Of a stretch of 64,000 nt of DNA, positions 22,825-33,988 are shown piece by piece. Position 1 is the first letter of the stretch, and the number at the start of each line of letters is the position of its first letter. The notes under the pieces were generated by a model. That model was given only the letters and a program-made list of their open reading frames with translations, had not been told where the DNA came from and searched no databases. This stretch comes from Agrocybe praecox (taxonomy: Eukaryota > Basidiomycota > Agaricomycetes > Agaricales > Agrocybaceae). Location of the stretch: assembly GCA_964017145.1 (NCBI GenBank), contig OZ024842.1, positions 2,294,001-2,358,000 of the forward strand, read 5' to 3'. The position numbers and the translations under genes were made by a program.

Positions 22825-25800
22825 TGCGCAACGGCCTAGGCAGGGAGATTAGTATATACTCGCACAACGTAGCTAAGAAGTATGATTACCTACATGTGTT
22901 ACTCGAGACATTAATCGATACGGTTGATGTCATCTTCGTACAAGAACCGCCCTGGCGGATTATAAGACAAGCGCCTTCCTCAACTAACAAGGAAGGTGAT
23001 AACATTGTTGGCGCGCCCATGCATCCTGCATGGCTGTATATGGTGCGCCCCCCGGAAAACGAGGAGATTCCTCCCCGAGTCATGGCATACGTGTCAAAAC
23101 GACTCGAGAGGCTCCGCCCTTCGATAAGGCGAGATCTTATTGATCATCGCGACATCTTCGTTCTCTCGCTGTTTCAAGGCAACGAGACTTATAACTTCAT
23201 GAATGTATATTCAGACGAAGGAAGTACAGCGATTCGGTTCTTACAAGACCACGTCGACGAATTACCCCGCTTCCACTATATGGGAGGCGACTTCAACACT
23301 CACTCGAGAATATGGGACCCCAATGTCACATATCATCAGTGGGACGCTATTGCGCTACTAGACATAGCCGCCGAGCTCGACCTAGAATGGACGGAACCGT
23401 CCAATCCGGGCCCTACATTTATATCCAACAACCCAGACCTTCGGCCATCGGTCATTGATCTGGTATTCCGCGGGATTGCTGAGTCAGCGAGAAGTCGCGT
23501 CACTCGAGCACCGGAACATCAGGGGCGAACGGATCACATTCCGTTGATAGCTTCTGTCAAGCTAGAGGATGACGTCGAAGACGTGATCCACTTTACAATC
23601 GCTAAGGGCTCCGACGCTTACAAAGCGTGGAAGACCGAGTTGCCCGGGAAAGTTGCTGCCATAGAGGTAGAACGCCTAGAAACCAGGGACGATGTCGAGC
23701 GAGTGGCACAAGCCCTTGCTGATGTCTTCACCGTTGCGTGGGATTCCCATGCAAAGGAGACCCGAATCACGAAGCACTCGAAACCATGGTGGAATGACGA
23801 GTGCACGAACACGCTTGCCGCTTATGGTATGGATAAAACCGACGAGAAGTGGAAAGCATTCCGCAAAACCGTTAAGGATGTCAAGCGCGACTTCTTTGAA
23901 CTTCGGATCACAGAAATCACATACACTAACAGACGCCCGTGGGACCTAATGGAGTGGGTCAAACAGCGCAAGTTACCCGCCTGTGAAGCTATCCAATACC
24001 AAGGACAGCCCTGCCATGGAATGGACTCCCTATGGGATGCTCTCCACAACACCTACAATTCGGCCTCCGGCCGAGTGGTAGATCTTACAGTGCTAGACCC
24101 TCTCCCTACTCTCCAGGAAAGAGACTGGCCCCCATTCTCCAAGCTAGAACTGGATGAGGCGCTTGCGTCTTGTTCAAGTCTGTCTTCCCCAGGTCCGGAC
24201 CATGTGTCCTGGCCAGTTCTCAAAAAAGTTGTGAAGCAGCTTGCTGCTTCACAACTTCTTATCGACCTAGCTAATGCCTGCATTCGTGTCGGGCACTGGC
24301 CAAGGCACTTTAAGGAATCGACGTCGGTCATTATACCGAAGCCGGGCAAACCTACATACTCAGACCCCAAAGCATTCCGGCCCATTGTGCTGTTGAACAC
24401 TACGGGGAAACTCATTGAGAAGATGATCTCAAATCGTCTTCAATACGACATGATCAAGTTTGACCTTGTTCATCCCAACCAAGTCGGAGGAGTGCGTCAG
24501 CGCTCAACCGAGGATGCAGGGCTGTACCTTACCCATCTGATTCGCACCGGGTGGACTAAGGGACTCAAGACCAGCGTTGTCGCGTTTGACATCGCCCAGT
24601 TCTTCCCATCTCTCAACCATGACATGCTCAAGGCAATACTCAGGAAGCAGGGGTTCTCGCCACTTGTGGCGCGGTTCTTCTCATCCTACCTCGTTGACCG
24701 ATTCACCTCATATAGGTGGAATTCGTTCACATCCGACCCCCGGCAGGCGGACGTCGGCGTTGGACAGGGCTCCGCCCTGTCCCCCGTCCTCTCAGCATTA
24801 TACATCGCTCCGGTGATGAAGTTATACCACATGGAAGAGATATCTCGCAAGACATCACTTCTATCATACGTGGACGATGGCACATGTATTGCCCAAGCCA
24901 AAACCCTCCAGGAGAACACGGTAACCCTTGTGGCTGCCTATGCAGTCCTCCTTCGACTTTTCACCGCTATCGGACTCATCCTCGAACACAACAAGTCCGA
25001 ATACGCATGCTTCGACCGGTCGCACAACTACGACCCGCCACCTCTCGATCTCGGATATGCCCCCTACACTGGGGACACCCCCCTTCGCCCTAAGCGCGTC
25101 TGGCGCTACTTGGGCTTTTACTTTGACCGCAAGCTCACATTCAAGGAGCACGTGCGGTTCTACTCTACCAAGTCTCTTTCATCGGTGAAAGCCATGAAAA
25201 TGCATGCGTATTACCAATAGCAACGTACGGGTACCGACTGTGGTATTTCGAAGGCTCCCGGTCTAAGGGAGCCCTCGAAGACCTGCGCAAAATGCAGCGT
25301 AAAGCGGCACTTTGGATCACAGGTGCATTCCGCACCTCCCCCACAGGCGGGGTTGAGGCCCTTGCGGGCCTCATCCCCGTCCACCTCCATCTGAAGAAAC
25401 TAGGCGGCCGGTCCAACTATCGGGCTGCCACGTTATCAGACACACATCCGCTTAGGGCGCTCCTCTCCGAGGAGCACCATAAACGGGCTGACGTTCACCC
25501 GTTAGCAATTTCAAGGCTCACTCCTGCCCAGAAAGCAAAGGTTGGAGGGGCCCTCATGGAGATAGACCGTCATCTCCCTGAACTCACAGAGTCCTTCTCG
25601 CCTGTCGCGACAGAAGCTCGGCCTGGAAACAGGTTGTTGGATCTATTCGACGACCGTTTCACCTTCGAACTGTGCCCGACTGACGACGAGTCAGCGGACG
25701 CGGTTCGCGTAGGTCTTAATCAAGTGCTGCGAGAAGCACAAGACCAAGAAACAACGGTGTATTGTGCGGTCGACGCTTCGGTGCCGAACGATGTACAACG

Positions 25801-26629
25801 ACAGGCGGTCTCGACTGCCCTACTATACCGGGGACATGAACGGATTCACACCGTATCACATCCTGCCGGACGAGTGACTGCTCCTGACGCAGAACTCTTT
25901 GCCATCCGATCAGCGATCGTCCTTGCCACCCAGCAGGACGACTGTGAACGGATAGTCATATTCACTGACTCAATGGCCTCGGCCAAAAGAGCACTGGACC
26001 CCACCCTCCATAGTGGCCAAGGACACTCCTTGGCCATCTGTCGAGCCTTACAACCGTGGTTAGAAGAAGATGCCGCGTGCAAAGTAGACTTTATTCAGGT
26101 TCCATCGAAACTGAAATGGAGAATACACCAAGAAGCCAACGACATCAGTCGGGCTCAAGTCGAACCTGTCGGGGATCACCCGGCTACTTCCTTGGACAGT
26201 GTACGAAAGGTCGTCACTAAAACAGTACAGGAGGACTGGAAGACTCTCTTCCGGGACCCCAATTACCGAGGGCACAACTTCTTGCCACTCAAGAATCTCA
26301 CCGGGGATTTACTCGAGCCAACGTACCTTCAAGAAGGCACTTGGCTCCATGAAGTGAAAGATGCACATATTCCATACGTCGCGAGGATGATGAGATGCAT
26401 CCTCAATCACGCTCCAATAGGTGCTTATTACGAGCGCTTCAACATTCAAGAATCCCATGCATGCGAATGCGGCCACCATCTGCAGACGTGCGCACATATA
26501 TTGCAAGTGTGTACAAAACATACACGCGAGCACGACGGTCGATCACCGGAACTCCTGGTGCATCTGATCAAATTCCTGGATGACAACGACTCAGTGTTTG
26601 CATTCAGGCGACCCGCAGGGGTCGGATAA
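22824..26629 (+). pseudogene. LINE ORF2: endonuclease - reverse transcriptase - RNase H, frame broken once
   Basis: ATG 22824 shares its A with the ORF1 stop. The AP-type endonuclease (about residues 1-230) has QEPPW, GGDFNTHSRIWDP and TDHIPL. Reverse transcriptase follows: FRPIVLLNTTGKLIEKM, VVAFDIAQFFPSLNHDM, GVGQGSALSPVLSAL and catalytic YVDD in LLSYVDDGTCIAQ. The first frame stops at TAG 25218-25220. The protein resumes in another frame from about 25202 (ACVLPIATYGYRLWY), suggesting a small deletion near 25195-25207. An RNase H domain (CAVDAS, DAELFAI, IFTDSMASAKRAL) and a C-terminal CCHC-like motif (CECGHHLQTCAHILQVC) complete it at 26629. All catalytic residues that I can check are present, so the break is recent or single. 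Confidence 0.85.
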
Positions 26630-26871
26630 GCAGGTTGGGCCGAAGGTCTGGCCTGCGGAACGTGCACTTCTCGGACTGCGGATCCTTTGCCATTACAATG
26701 GCGCGCGCCTCAGTACTCGGACTTGTGGGATTCGTCCTGACCCCGCTCCATAACAAATAATGTCTTTCTTGTCTGTGCATGTGAATTCTTCTAAGTTATT
26801 TTTATCACACATATATAAAAGTGATCAAAGTTTATTATGTTTGTTTTCATTCTTGCTTTCCTTTCTCCATC

Positions 26872-29800
26872 ATGTCAAGGGCATTCCAAAGAGCAGCCAA
26901 CATCCAGGCTATTAATATCTCACAGCAAGGACTTGTTCCTATTGAGGCTTCAAGGAATTGTAGGCCTTATGGCACAGGAAATATTGCCCATGGACCTCGA
27001 GGACTTGTATAAACACCAGCTGGTGACTATTCACAGCATTCTGAGTCGAGTGCACCTACTTCTCCAGTTGAATCTGTTCATGGAGAAATTGTTTACTCTG
27101 ATAATCAATCTGGCAATAATCTTTCCATTGACAACCGATCAATCAAAAAGCAGCACCAATGGCGCAAATGGAGTGAAGACAACATTCCAGCCTTGCTTAA
27201 ACCCTATCTTGATCTCTTGGCAGAAACTGACAGCCTTCGAAACCAAAAAAATAGAGCAAATTCTTTAAATTGCAAAGGATGTATTCTTGGTCGAACTCTA
27301 GAAGTCTCTTGCATATTTTTTGAAAGTAAGTGTCTCAATAGTTTTAGTCCTTTTGCAAAATTAAATAGCAGAATAAGGATTGAAAAAATCATTCTATGCA
27401 CTTGTACGGAACCAGCACTGCAATTATTATCACTTGGATTATTTCCATGTGCCCTACTTGAACCCACACTGGCAGTCAATTTGAATGTCTTGGACTTTGC
27501 TCGCGAGCTTTTTGTTAATGCAGCACCTAATACAACTGCATGGTGCGAGACTTTGGAAGGATTTCTGAGTGCTCGTAAGTTCAAACTCAAGACAAGGGTG
27601 AGCTTTTGAAATCTAAAACAACTATAGTGTTTTATTTTATTTTAATAGGACAGCTTGCGTGGCCGTTTCGGAAATGCATTGCACTGGTATGCAATGTTGA
27701 CTGATAACAAAAATTTGATCATTCGGGATTATCTGGATAAAGTCCGTGGCTCAATACTTTCCATGGATAATGATGAAGAAGGTATGAAATTAAAATTCAT
27801 AATATCAAATATCTAAATGTGCTTTAGAGAACATTATTCATGAGCCACAACATGTTCCAGAAGGTGACTTTAATCCTGAAGGTAGGATTCTTTCTATCAT
27901 TTAAGGCCAAATATTTAAAATAAATAGAGCTTAATAAGCCTTGTTTGGACCGACCAAGTGAATACTTACGTGAACGGTGTCCTTTATGCTTTGGTGGGGA
28001 GAATTGGCAAAAACCTGATGATCTGTAAGTAAAGAAAATCTGTTTAAATCATTTATCTCAACGAAGCATAAAGTGTGGATGCAATTGTGTGCATTGATGC
28101 TTGCTTTACTCAAAAGTGTCGCAAATCACAAGGTAAAGCTTGGCAAGTGCCTCGCATGCATCCAGAAACAATTTTCATCCCAAGAGAAGAACTTGATGCT
28201 ATGGAAAATCATGTAGAAGAGATTCGGCCAAGTAAACCACAGGATAAAACAAAGAAAAATCAAAAGTCCAAGTCTGCACCAGAAACCAATTTAAATAACC
28301 CTGATTATGAACCAAATATGAAGGTTCCTATTTCTATTTTGGATGAATGCAATGATTCATTTACTGCTGCCGATGAGCGCCGGATTAAAGCTTCCACTTT
28401 ATTTTTTGCTGATACTGGCTTAATGGCTATCTTGTGCCGTCATGATCGTGTACTTTGGCTTGCAAATATGACATCAGCAGGAGAGAAGCAACACTATGCT
28501 CTATCTTTGCTTGATAAATTGTTTCAACATATTCCTGATAATATGAAAATTGGAGTTCTTTATGATATTGGATGTCAATTGCACAGGAGCTGTGCTAAGT
28601 ATGGATTCTTAGAAGATTTTCTTGATCGTATCATATTTGGAATATCTGTTTTTCATGCTTATGGTCATCAATGGCCTTGTCAAATCATCTATCATCCTCG
28701 AAAGTGTAAAGGATTTGGATTAACTGATGGAGAAGGCTGTGAACGCTTCTGGAGTGCAATCAAGCCGTTAATTCCATCTTGTCAAGTCTCAGGCTACTAT
28801 ACATGTCTTTATACAATTGATACCAAAGTCAAACATCGAGATACAAAGAGCTTACTAGGACTTGGACTATGGGTTAAGAAGAAGTGGATTAACATGCAAC
28901 AGAAAAAAACTGAAGCATCTGAAGAGCTTGCTAAAATATATAAGAAAGGACATACAGAAGAGCATATACGGGAACAATGGCATGCACAAGTTAAAGAACA
29001 AACAAAGCCTTTGAAACGTCAGAATAAAAATCTTGCAAACAAAGAAATTGAAGAGATCATGGTGCTTACAAGTAACATAAAAGATTATAAGGAGCAATTA
29101 AAGGAAGCCGAGAAAATGCTTGAAACAGGAACATATTCAGAAGGTTTTGATGCTAGCACAATAGGAGAAATCATAAGTGATCTTGAAGGAAAAATCAAAC
29201 ACCAGCAAAAAGCAATTATTACAAAGAAGACCAAGCTTTCTATTGATGGTCGACTGAGGCTGGACACATTACTTGGAAGTGAATTCTTGAAGATTAGAAT
29301 GAATGCTTTAGCTTTGAAGCAGTGTATCCGAGATCGTCTACGCCAACGTAAGTTTGAACTTGAAAGCATTGAAAGAGCATATTGCAGCACTGTAAATCAT
29401 AGCAAGCTTCAGAATCATGCTGAAAAACAGCTCAAACAAAAAGAACCTGGCATTCTTACACTTGCTCGAAATTATAACAAACTATGTGGGGAATTGGACG
29501 TATTGATAAAGGCAAAACGTGCACCACATGGAGCAGCATCACCACTGAAAATTGAAACAGAACGGTTATTCAAACTTGATGTTGAGGATGATATTTGGCA
29601 AGATATTGGCTTGACTGATAATGATGATGGATCACTGATTATACCTGACTGGCTTGGAAATGAAGATGTCAGAAAAGCAATAAAGCTGCTTCTTCAGCAT
29701 GATCGATGTATTGAAGAGGAGAGACGATTGAAGGCTGAAATTGTATCCATGCAGCAATGGATGCAAGAAGAGTGGGTTATGGCAAACAAAGCTATAGAAT

Positions 29801-30171
29801 GGGCAAATGAAGATAAACACCATGGTGTAGTCTATCAGCTTCAAGAAAGAAAGAATCATTTACTGCGTATTTGTTTGGCCTGGATACTGAGTATCAGAAT
29901 TATTCCTCAATCTTTAGAAGACAGCTGGGGTCCACGTATTGATGAACTCCAATCAGCTCATGAATATGAATTCTCAGAAAACTTTTTAGGAGAAGAAGAA
30001 GAAGAAGAAATTAGTGAACAATTCTCTAATGATAATGATTATATCAGTGAAGAAGATGAAGATAATGAGGATGATATGAATGATGCTGAGCTCCTGGACA
30101 ATATGGAAACAGATGCACTTAGTGATCAGTTTGGGAATCCAGAATATGATTTGTATACAAATGATGACTGA
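26872..30171 (+). CDS. KDZ (Kyakuja-Dileera-Zisupton) transposase
   Basis: Large DNA transposase family abundant in mushroom-forming fungi. Exons 26872-27597, 27649-27781, 27828-27881, 27928-28024 and 28074-30171 join in frame to 1036 codons. Diagnostic blocks: CKGCILGRTLEVSCIFFE, LQLLSLGLFPCALLEPTLAV, NTTAWCETLEGFL, GRFGNALHWYAMLTD, RPSEYLRERCPLCFGG, CIDACFTQKCRKSQGK, MTSAGEKQHYALSLLDKLFQ, LYDIGCQLHRSC, FHAYGHQWPCQIIYHPRKCK and GFGLTDGEGCERFWSA. A long helical region and a Glu/Asp-rich tail end the protein. Anomaly: codon 47 is TAA (27010-27012). Either a nonsense mutation, or a very short intron (GTATAA.. from 27007, 30 or 39 nt) removes it. Terminal inverted repeats were not found with confidence. 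Confidence 0.88.
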
Positions 30172-30579
30172 TGTATATATATAATATTTGTAATATACAA
30201 CATTTTGCTTCATATCAGAGGTTTTTTGAAATAATTTGGGTAAGTTTTCTAAACAAAAGGTATTAAATAGATAATACCACAGTGATTAAACAAATGTTCA
30301 AGCTATTTGTAGCTATTTTTAAAATTGTTGGTCAAGCTTTAAGACCAATTAAAAATAAAGCAAAGAATGGGAGATTGAAAAGAAAGCTAGAAAGGCATCA
30401 TAAAAATGTATATAGATTAGAAAGACAAAGAAATTTAAATAAACAAAAAAAAACTTACAAAAAACAAAAAAATGAATAAAAAAAAAAAACAAAAAAAAAA
30501 AAACAAAAAACAAAGAACAAAGGAGAAAGGAGAAAGAAGGTACAAATACAATGACACTATAAGGACAGCCATTCAAACC
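30172..30579. other. AT-rich non-coding 3' flank of the KDZ gene
   Basis: A-rich DNA with runs such as (A)nC between 30440 and 30540. The 65-codon ORF at 30282 is Lys/Asn-rich and best read as base composition rather than a gene. Confidence 0.6.
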
Positions 30580-31230
30580 TACTTGTAAGTCTTAATTCAG
30601 GTGTAATAACCCAACTCTTCCAACTTATTTGCAAATTTCAGAGCTTGGCCTTCTCATCTATCTGCATACCCAAACCCAAGGATTTGAACACAAACATGCA
30701 CATTCTAACTCAGCAGCAAGTCTCAACCCAGGCCTTTGTATTTGTTTGTAACCAAGTTGTGAGCTCTAACACCCACACACAACATCTTTAGACTTACGCA
30801 CAACCAAGATGTAAGCCCTAACATCCATACTCAGAGGAGACATCACAAACCAGGCCATCAAATATATTCACAACCAAGTCATGAGCTCCAACACCCACAT
30901 GCAACATCTTCAGAATTACTTACAACCAAGACATAAGCCCTGACATTTACACCCAGGGGAGACATCTCACCCAAGCCTTCAAATCTAATCACAATCAAGT
31001 CATAAGCCCTAACATCTACAATGAACAGAGACATTATAATCTAGCTCTTTGAACCTATTTTTGATTCCTAACCCAAACATGAGATCCAACATGCACACTG
31101 TAGCATATTTGCAAGTTCCAACCTATCTATAATCCCTAACACATGCACTCCAACCTATAACCAAGCCCTGACCAAGAGGTTTAAGCCCAGCTGTAAGCCT
31201 TGTACAAACTCTCTAATCTATCTGTTATAG
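30580..31230. repeat. Degenerate tandem repeat region (~60-130 bp period)
   Basis: Variants of CACAACCAAG(T/A)(C/T)(A/G)TGAGC...AACA and TAAGCCCTAACATC recur many times, interleaved with (G)GAGACATC and CATCTTCAGA. Copies differ strongly, so the array is old. It lies between the KDZ gene and the Gypsy fragment and may be the KDZ subterminal region. Confidence 0.55.
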
Positions 31231-31603
31231 GTCTCATCTGATACTACATATATAGCCCTAGTAACACCCAGAAAATGAGCTCAAACAACCCACAAATGAA
31301 CCCCAGAACAGCAAAACAATATGCCCAAACCCTAGGAAAAATGCTGTAAAAATACCCATTTTTGTATATAAAAATTGTTCCAAGGACCCCTGGAACCCAC
31401 TTATATTTTACAAATTTTAAGCAGTGACAAAAACTTTTGAAGTCACAAAAAACACTCGGCACTATACCAATGCCAAGAGAAAAATACATAAAAAGTTTTT
31501 TTTTTTTTTCACAGTTCTTTTTTTTTTTCTTCTCCACCTCTAGGCTGCAAAAAAGACCATATTTGTGTAGCCTAGTAGGTACCTTAAAGGGGGCCACTGA
31601 AGT

Positions 31604-32216
31604 GCATCTTCTTCCTCATGCAATATTTTCCGACAAATGCATCATTAGACGATCATCTGGATATTCTCCATTCTATCTGCTCTATGAAACACATCCTATA
31701 CTCCCTTTCAATCTCCTTGAAGCAACATTTTTGATTGAAGGATTTAAATCAGGCATCACGACGGAAGAACTTCTCGCTTTACGGATCCGGCAACTTCGAA
31801 AGAAAGATGAAGACATAGATAAAGCCATGGAAGTACTTCAGCAATCTCATCTTCAATCCAAAGCTGTCTTTGAAAAGCGATTTGCACACCAAATTCGACA
31901 ATCAGAGTTTCAGCCTGGTCAGCTCGTTCTAGTCCAAAATACCCGAGTCGAAAAAGAATTAAATCGCAAGCACAAGCCTAGATATATTGGTCCTTTTGAA
32001 GTCATCCGTAAAACCAAAGGAGGATCGTATGTGCTCAAAGAACTTGATGGAACACCAATGGCACAAGGAGTTGCAGCATTCCCACTTCTTAGATATTTCT
32101 CAAGGGATTCTTCGAATATTCAGCAAACCGAATTGGACAAAATCTTATCAAATCTGGATAACGAAATTCAAGATGATGACGAAACTTATTCCACATCAGA
32201 CTATGATTCCGACTAA
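31604..32216 (+). pseudogene. Ty3/Gypsy integrase C-terminal fragment
   Basis: Reads as the end of a Ty3/Gypsy pol: SSGYSPFYLLYETHPILPFN, TTEELLALRIRQLRKK, then the GPY/F module region LNRKHKPRYIGPFEVIRKTK and GSYVLKELDGTP. No catalytic D,D,E core is left; the fragment begins abruptly near 31600 after non-coding DNA. The reading frame is open to TAA 32214-32216 with an acidic tail. It belongs to a different Gypsy lineage from the chromovirus at 36246, which has a chromodomain instead. Confidence 0.8.
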
Positions 32217-32583
32217 ATCAATTCCCCCTTGCTTTTATTTTTTTGTTTTGTTTTTGTTTTTGTTTGTTTTGTTGTTCTTTTATTTTCATGTTCTCCATGT
32301 TCATCCCAACCGGGGACGGTTGATTTCTTTTGCGTCGGGTAGATGTCATGCGTCATAATTGATTGAACATGAACGAACCTGAAATTGCATAAGAGATCAA
32401 TTGTTTATTTTTACATTTCAATATTTCTTTTTTTGTATTTCTCCATTTTAATTTACCATCACAACCCTATCGCAACAAATAAGGCACCAATTCTTCCGAA
32501 ATCTATTCATTCCAGGCCCAAGTCATAAAACCATCACCACGATCCACGACAATTCATTCTTTCCTCTCAATGTTCATCGTCTT
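32217..32583. other. Spacer after the Gypsy integrase fragment
   Basis: T-rich DNA (TTTTGTTTTG runs) followed by CCGGGGACGGTTGAT near 32310, which resembles the G-rich purine tract region seen downstream of fungal Gypsy pol. No ORF. Confidence 0.35.
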
Positions 32584-33084
32584 ATGCATTCAATTCTGAA
32601 AATGTCTTCCCCTTCCGTCCAATCCTTTGTTCAACAGTCCAAGGATGTCACCAAATCTTCCGGACCTCGAAAAATCAATAAAGCATCAATATATCCATTT
32701 ATTCAAATTGCCGGAGTTTTTGATGCAAACGAAAATTGCAAATATTGGCTAGCGACACATTACATGGAGGATCACATTTTTCAAGAAGGAGACACCGTCA
32801 GTTTTACATACAGAATTCAGCCGGACGACACATCAAAAATCATTTGCCTCAAGGAAATTGTGCATTATGAACGAGGAATTATAGTTTTTGCAGTAACAAC
32901 CACCAGGAAATCAGCACCGGCATTATTCACAAGACCCTGTATTGCTATCCCACGATCACAAATGTCCCTCAGCATCATGCAGAAGATAAGATATGCCTAC
33001 GCTTACATCACACGACAGCACAGCATATTCACCACTTATCTAAATCCGTCGCATCCCATCTACTCCATCAAAAGACTTCAATGA
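32584..33084 (+). CDS. Unknown ORF (166 aa) downstream of Gypsy integrase
   Basis: I do not recognise this protein. The frame is open from ATG 32584 (an alternative ATG at 32602 starts MSSPSVQSFVQQ) to TGA 33082-33084. The central part looks folded and beta-rich: YPFIQIAGVFDANENCKYWL, FQEGDTVSFTYRIQ, KIICLKEIVHYERGIIVFAV. There is no membrane segment, signal peptide or zinc motif. It sits between a Gypsy integrase end and LTR-like DNA, where a retroelement accessory ORF would be. It could also be a chance survivor of another element. Confidence 0.45.
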   Translation: MHSILKMSSPSVQSFVQQSKDVTKSSGPRKINKASIYPFIQIAGVFDANENCKYWLATHYMEDHIFQEGDTVSFTYRIQPDDTSKIICLKEIVHYERGIIVFAVTTTRKSAPALFTRPCIAIPRSQMSLSIMQKIRYAYAYITRQHSIFTTYLNPSHPIYSIKRLQ

Positions 33085-33988
33085 CATCATGCAAAGCCTA
33101 GGCCATCAAGCGGCTGTGCAACCATTATTCCAAACACATGATTCGATGTCACATGCTTATCATGAGTCACTATGAGTCACGGGAACTGATACATCAACAA
33201 CGCAGCTATGCTAAGGTTACATCCGCCAAATATAGCAATCTATCAGCTGGAAATAGCTCGATTCCTTCCATCCATCAATTTCACTAATTGTCAAGTCAAC
33301 TATAATCAATTTATCATTCAAGAAGATGTGCTTGGTCATTCTTTGCTGCGCATTAGTCAACTTTTTTATTTATTACTCATTCTTATTCATTTCTTAGTCA
33401 TTTCATCGATTGATGGACAGTTTTCTCCTTCTTTTTCATCGTTTCAACCCATTCCTTTGTCATTCCTGACTCACTCGCTCAGTCAGCTTATTCATTTAAC
33501 CCCTTATTCTTTGTCATTTGTTTCAAACTTACTTGTCATTGATTACTCATGTCTTGCAGGATTTGTAGTATAAAAGCTAGTTAGATCCTGTAAAGTAGAG
33601 GACAAGAAGTACACCCCTATCATAGGACAATTGTACCGATTCAAGTAGCTATTTTTCAGTTCAGTATCCGTTCAGTCAATCTTCAGTCTCGGCAGTCAAT
33701 TCTATAGCTTGAAAAACGTTCCAAGCTTCGATTATTCACTTTTTTTTTGACATTTACTCTGATTTCAAAGTGGAATACGTTCACTTTGAATTCTACTCTC
33801 TTACCCAATCTCAAACTTTTGTCTAGGACAAAAGCTCATCACAAACCCTTAAACCTATACAATCTTTACACCAACAAACCATTCTTAGGAACGAAGTAAC
33901 TTTATTCCCACCCCCGAACTCACAGGGAGAGAGTCATCTTATCTAGGTCTAGCCCACTCTTTCTCTGGATTTTGTTGTTGGTTGTGTT
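33085..33988. repeat. LTR-like non-coding DNA
   Basis: Non-coding stretch with many short CATTC/TAGTC repeats, a TATA-like box TATAAAAG at 33571-33578, and pyrimidine-rich DNA, ending next to Copia coding sequence. It could be the 3' LTR of the preceding Gypsy fragment; exact ends and a second copy are not visible. Confidence 0.35.

Larger units (their letters stand above)
20707..26759 (+). mobile_element. Non-LTR retrotransposon (LINE, Tad/I-type with RNase H)
   Basis: Two ORFs in the classic LINE order: a CCHC Gag-like ORF1, then an ORF2 with endonuclease, reverse transcriptase and RNase H. No LTR is visible. The element is clearly more GC-rich than the AT-rich DNA on both sides. The 5' end touches the assembly gap; the 3' end is placed near 26759 (CATAACAAATAA), where GC content drops, because no clean poly(A) tail is seen. 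RNase H after RT and a nucleic-acid-binding ORF1 fit the Tad/I group common in fungi. ORF1 has one stop and ORF2 one internal disruption, so this copy is probably dead. Confidence 0.85.

Noticed and set aside
30282..30479. 65-codon Lys/Asn-rich ORF after the KDZ gene
   Set aside because: Composition of A-rich DNA; no folded-protein pattern or conserved motif.
30580..31230. TAAGCCCTAAC motifs resembling telomeric CCCTAA
   Set aside because: They are isolated within a longer degenerate repeat and never in tandem hexamers.
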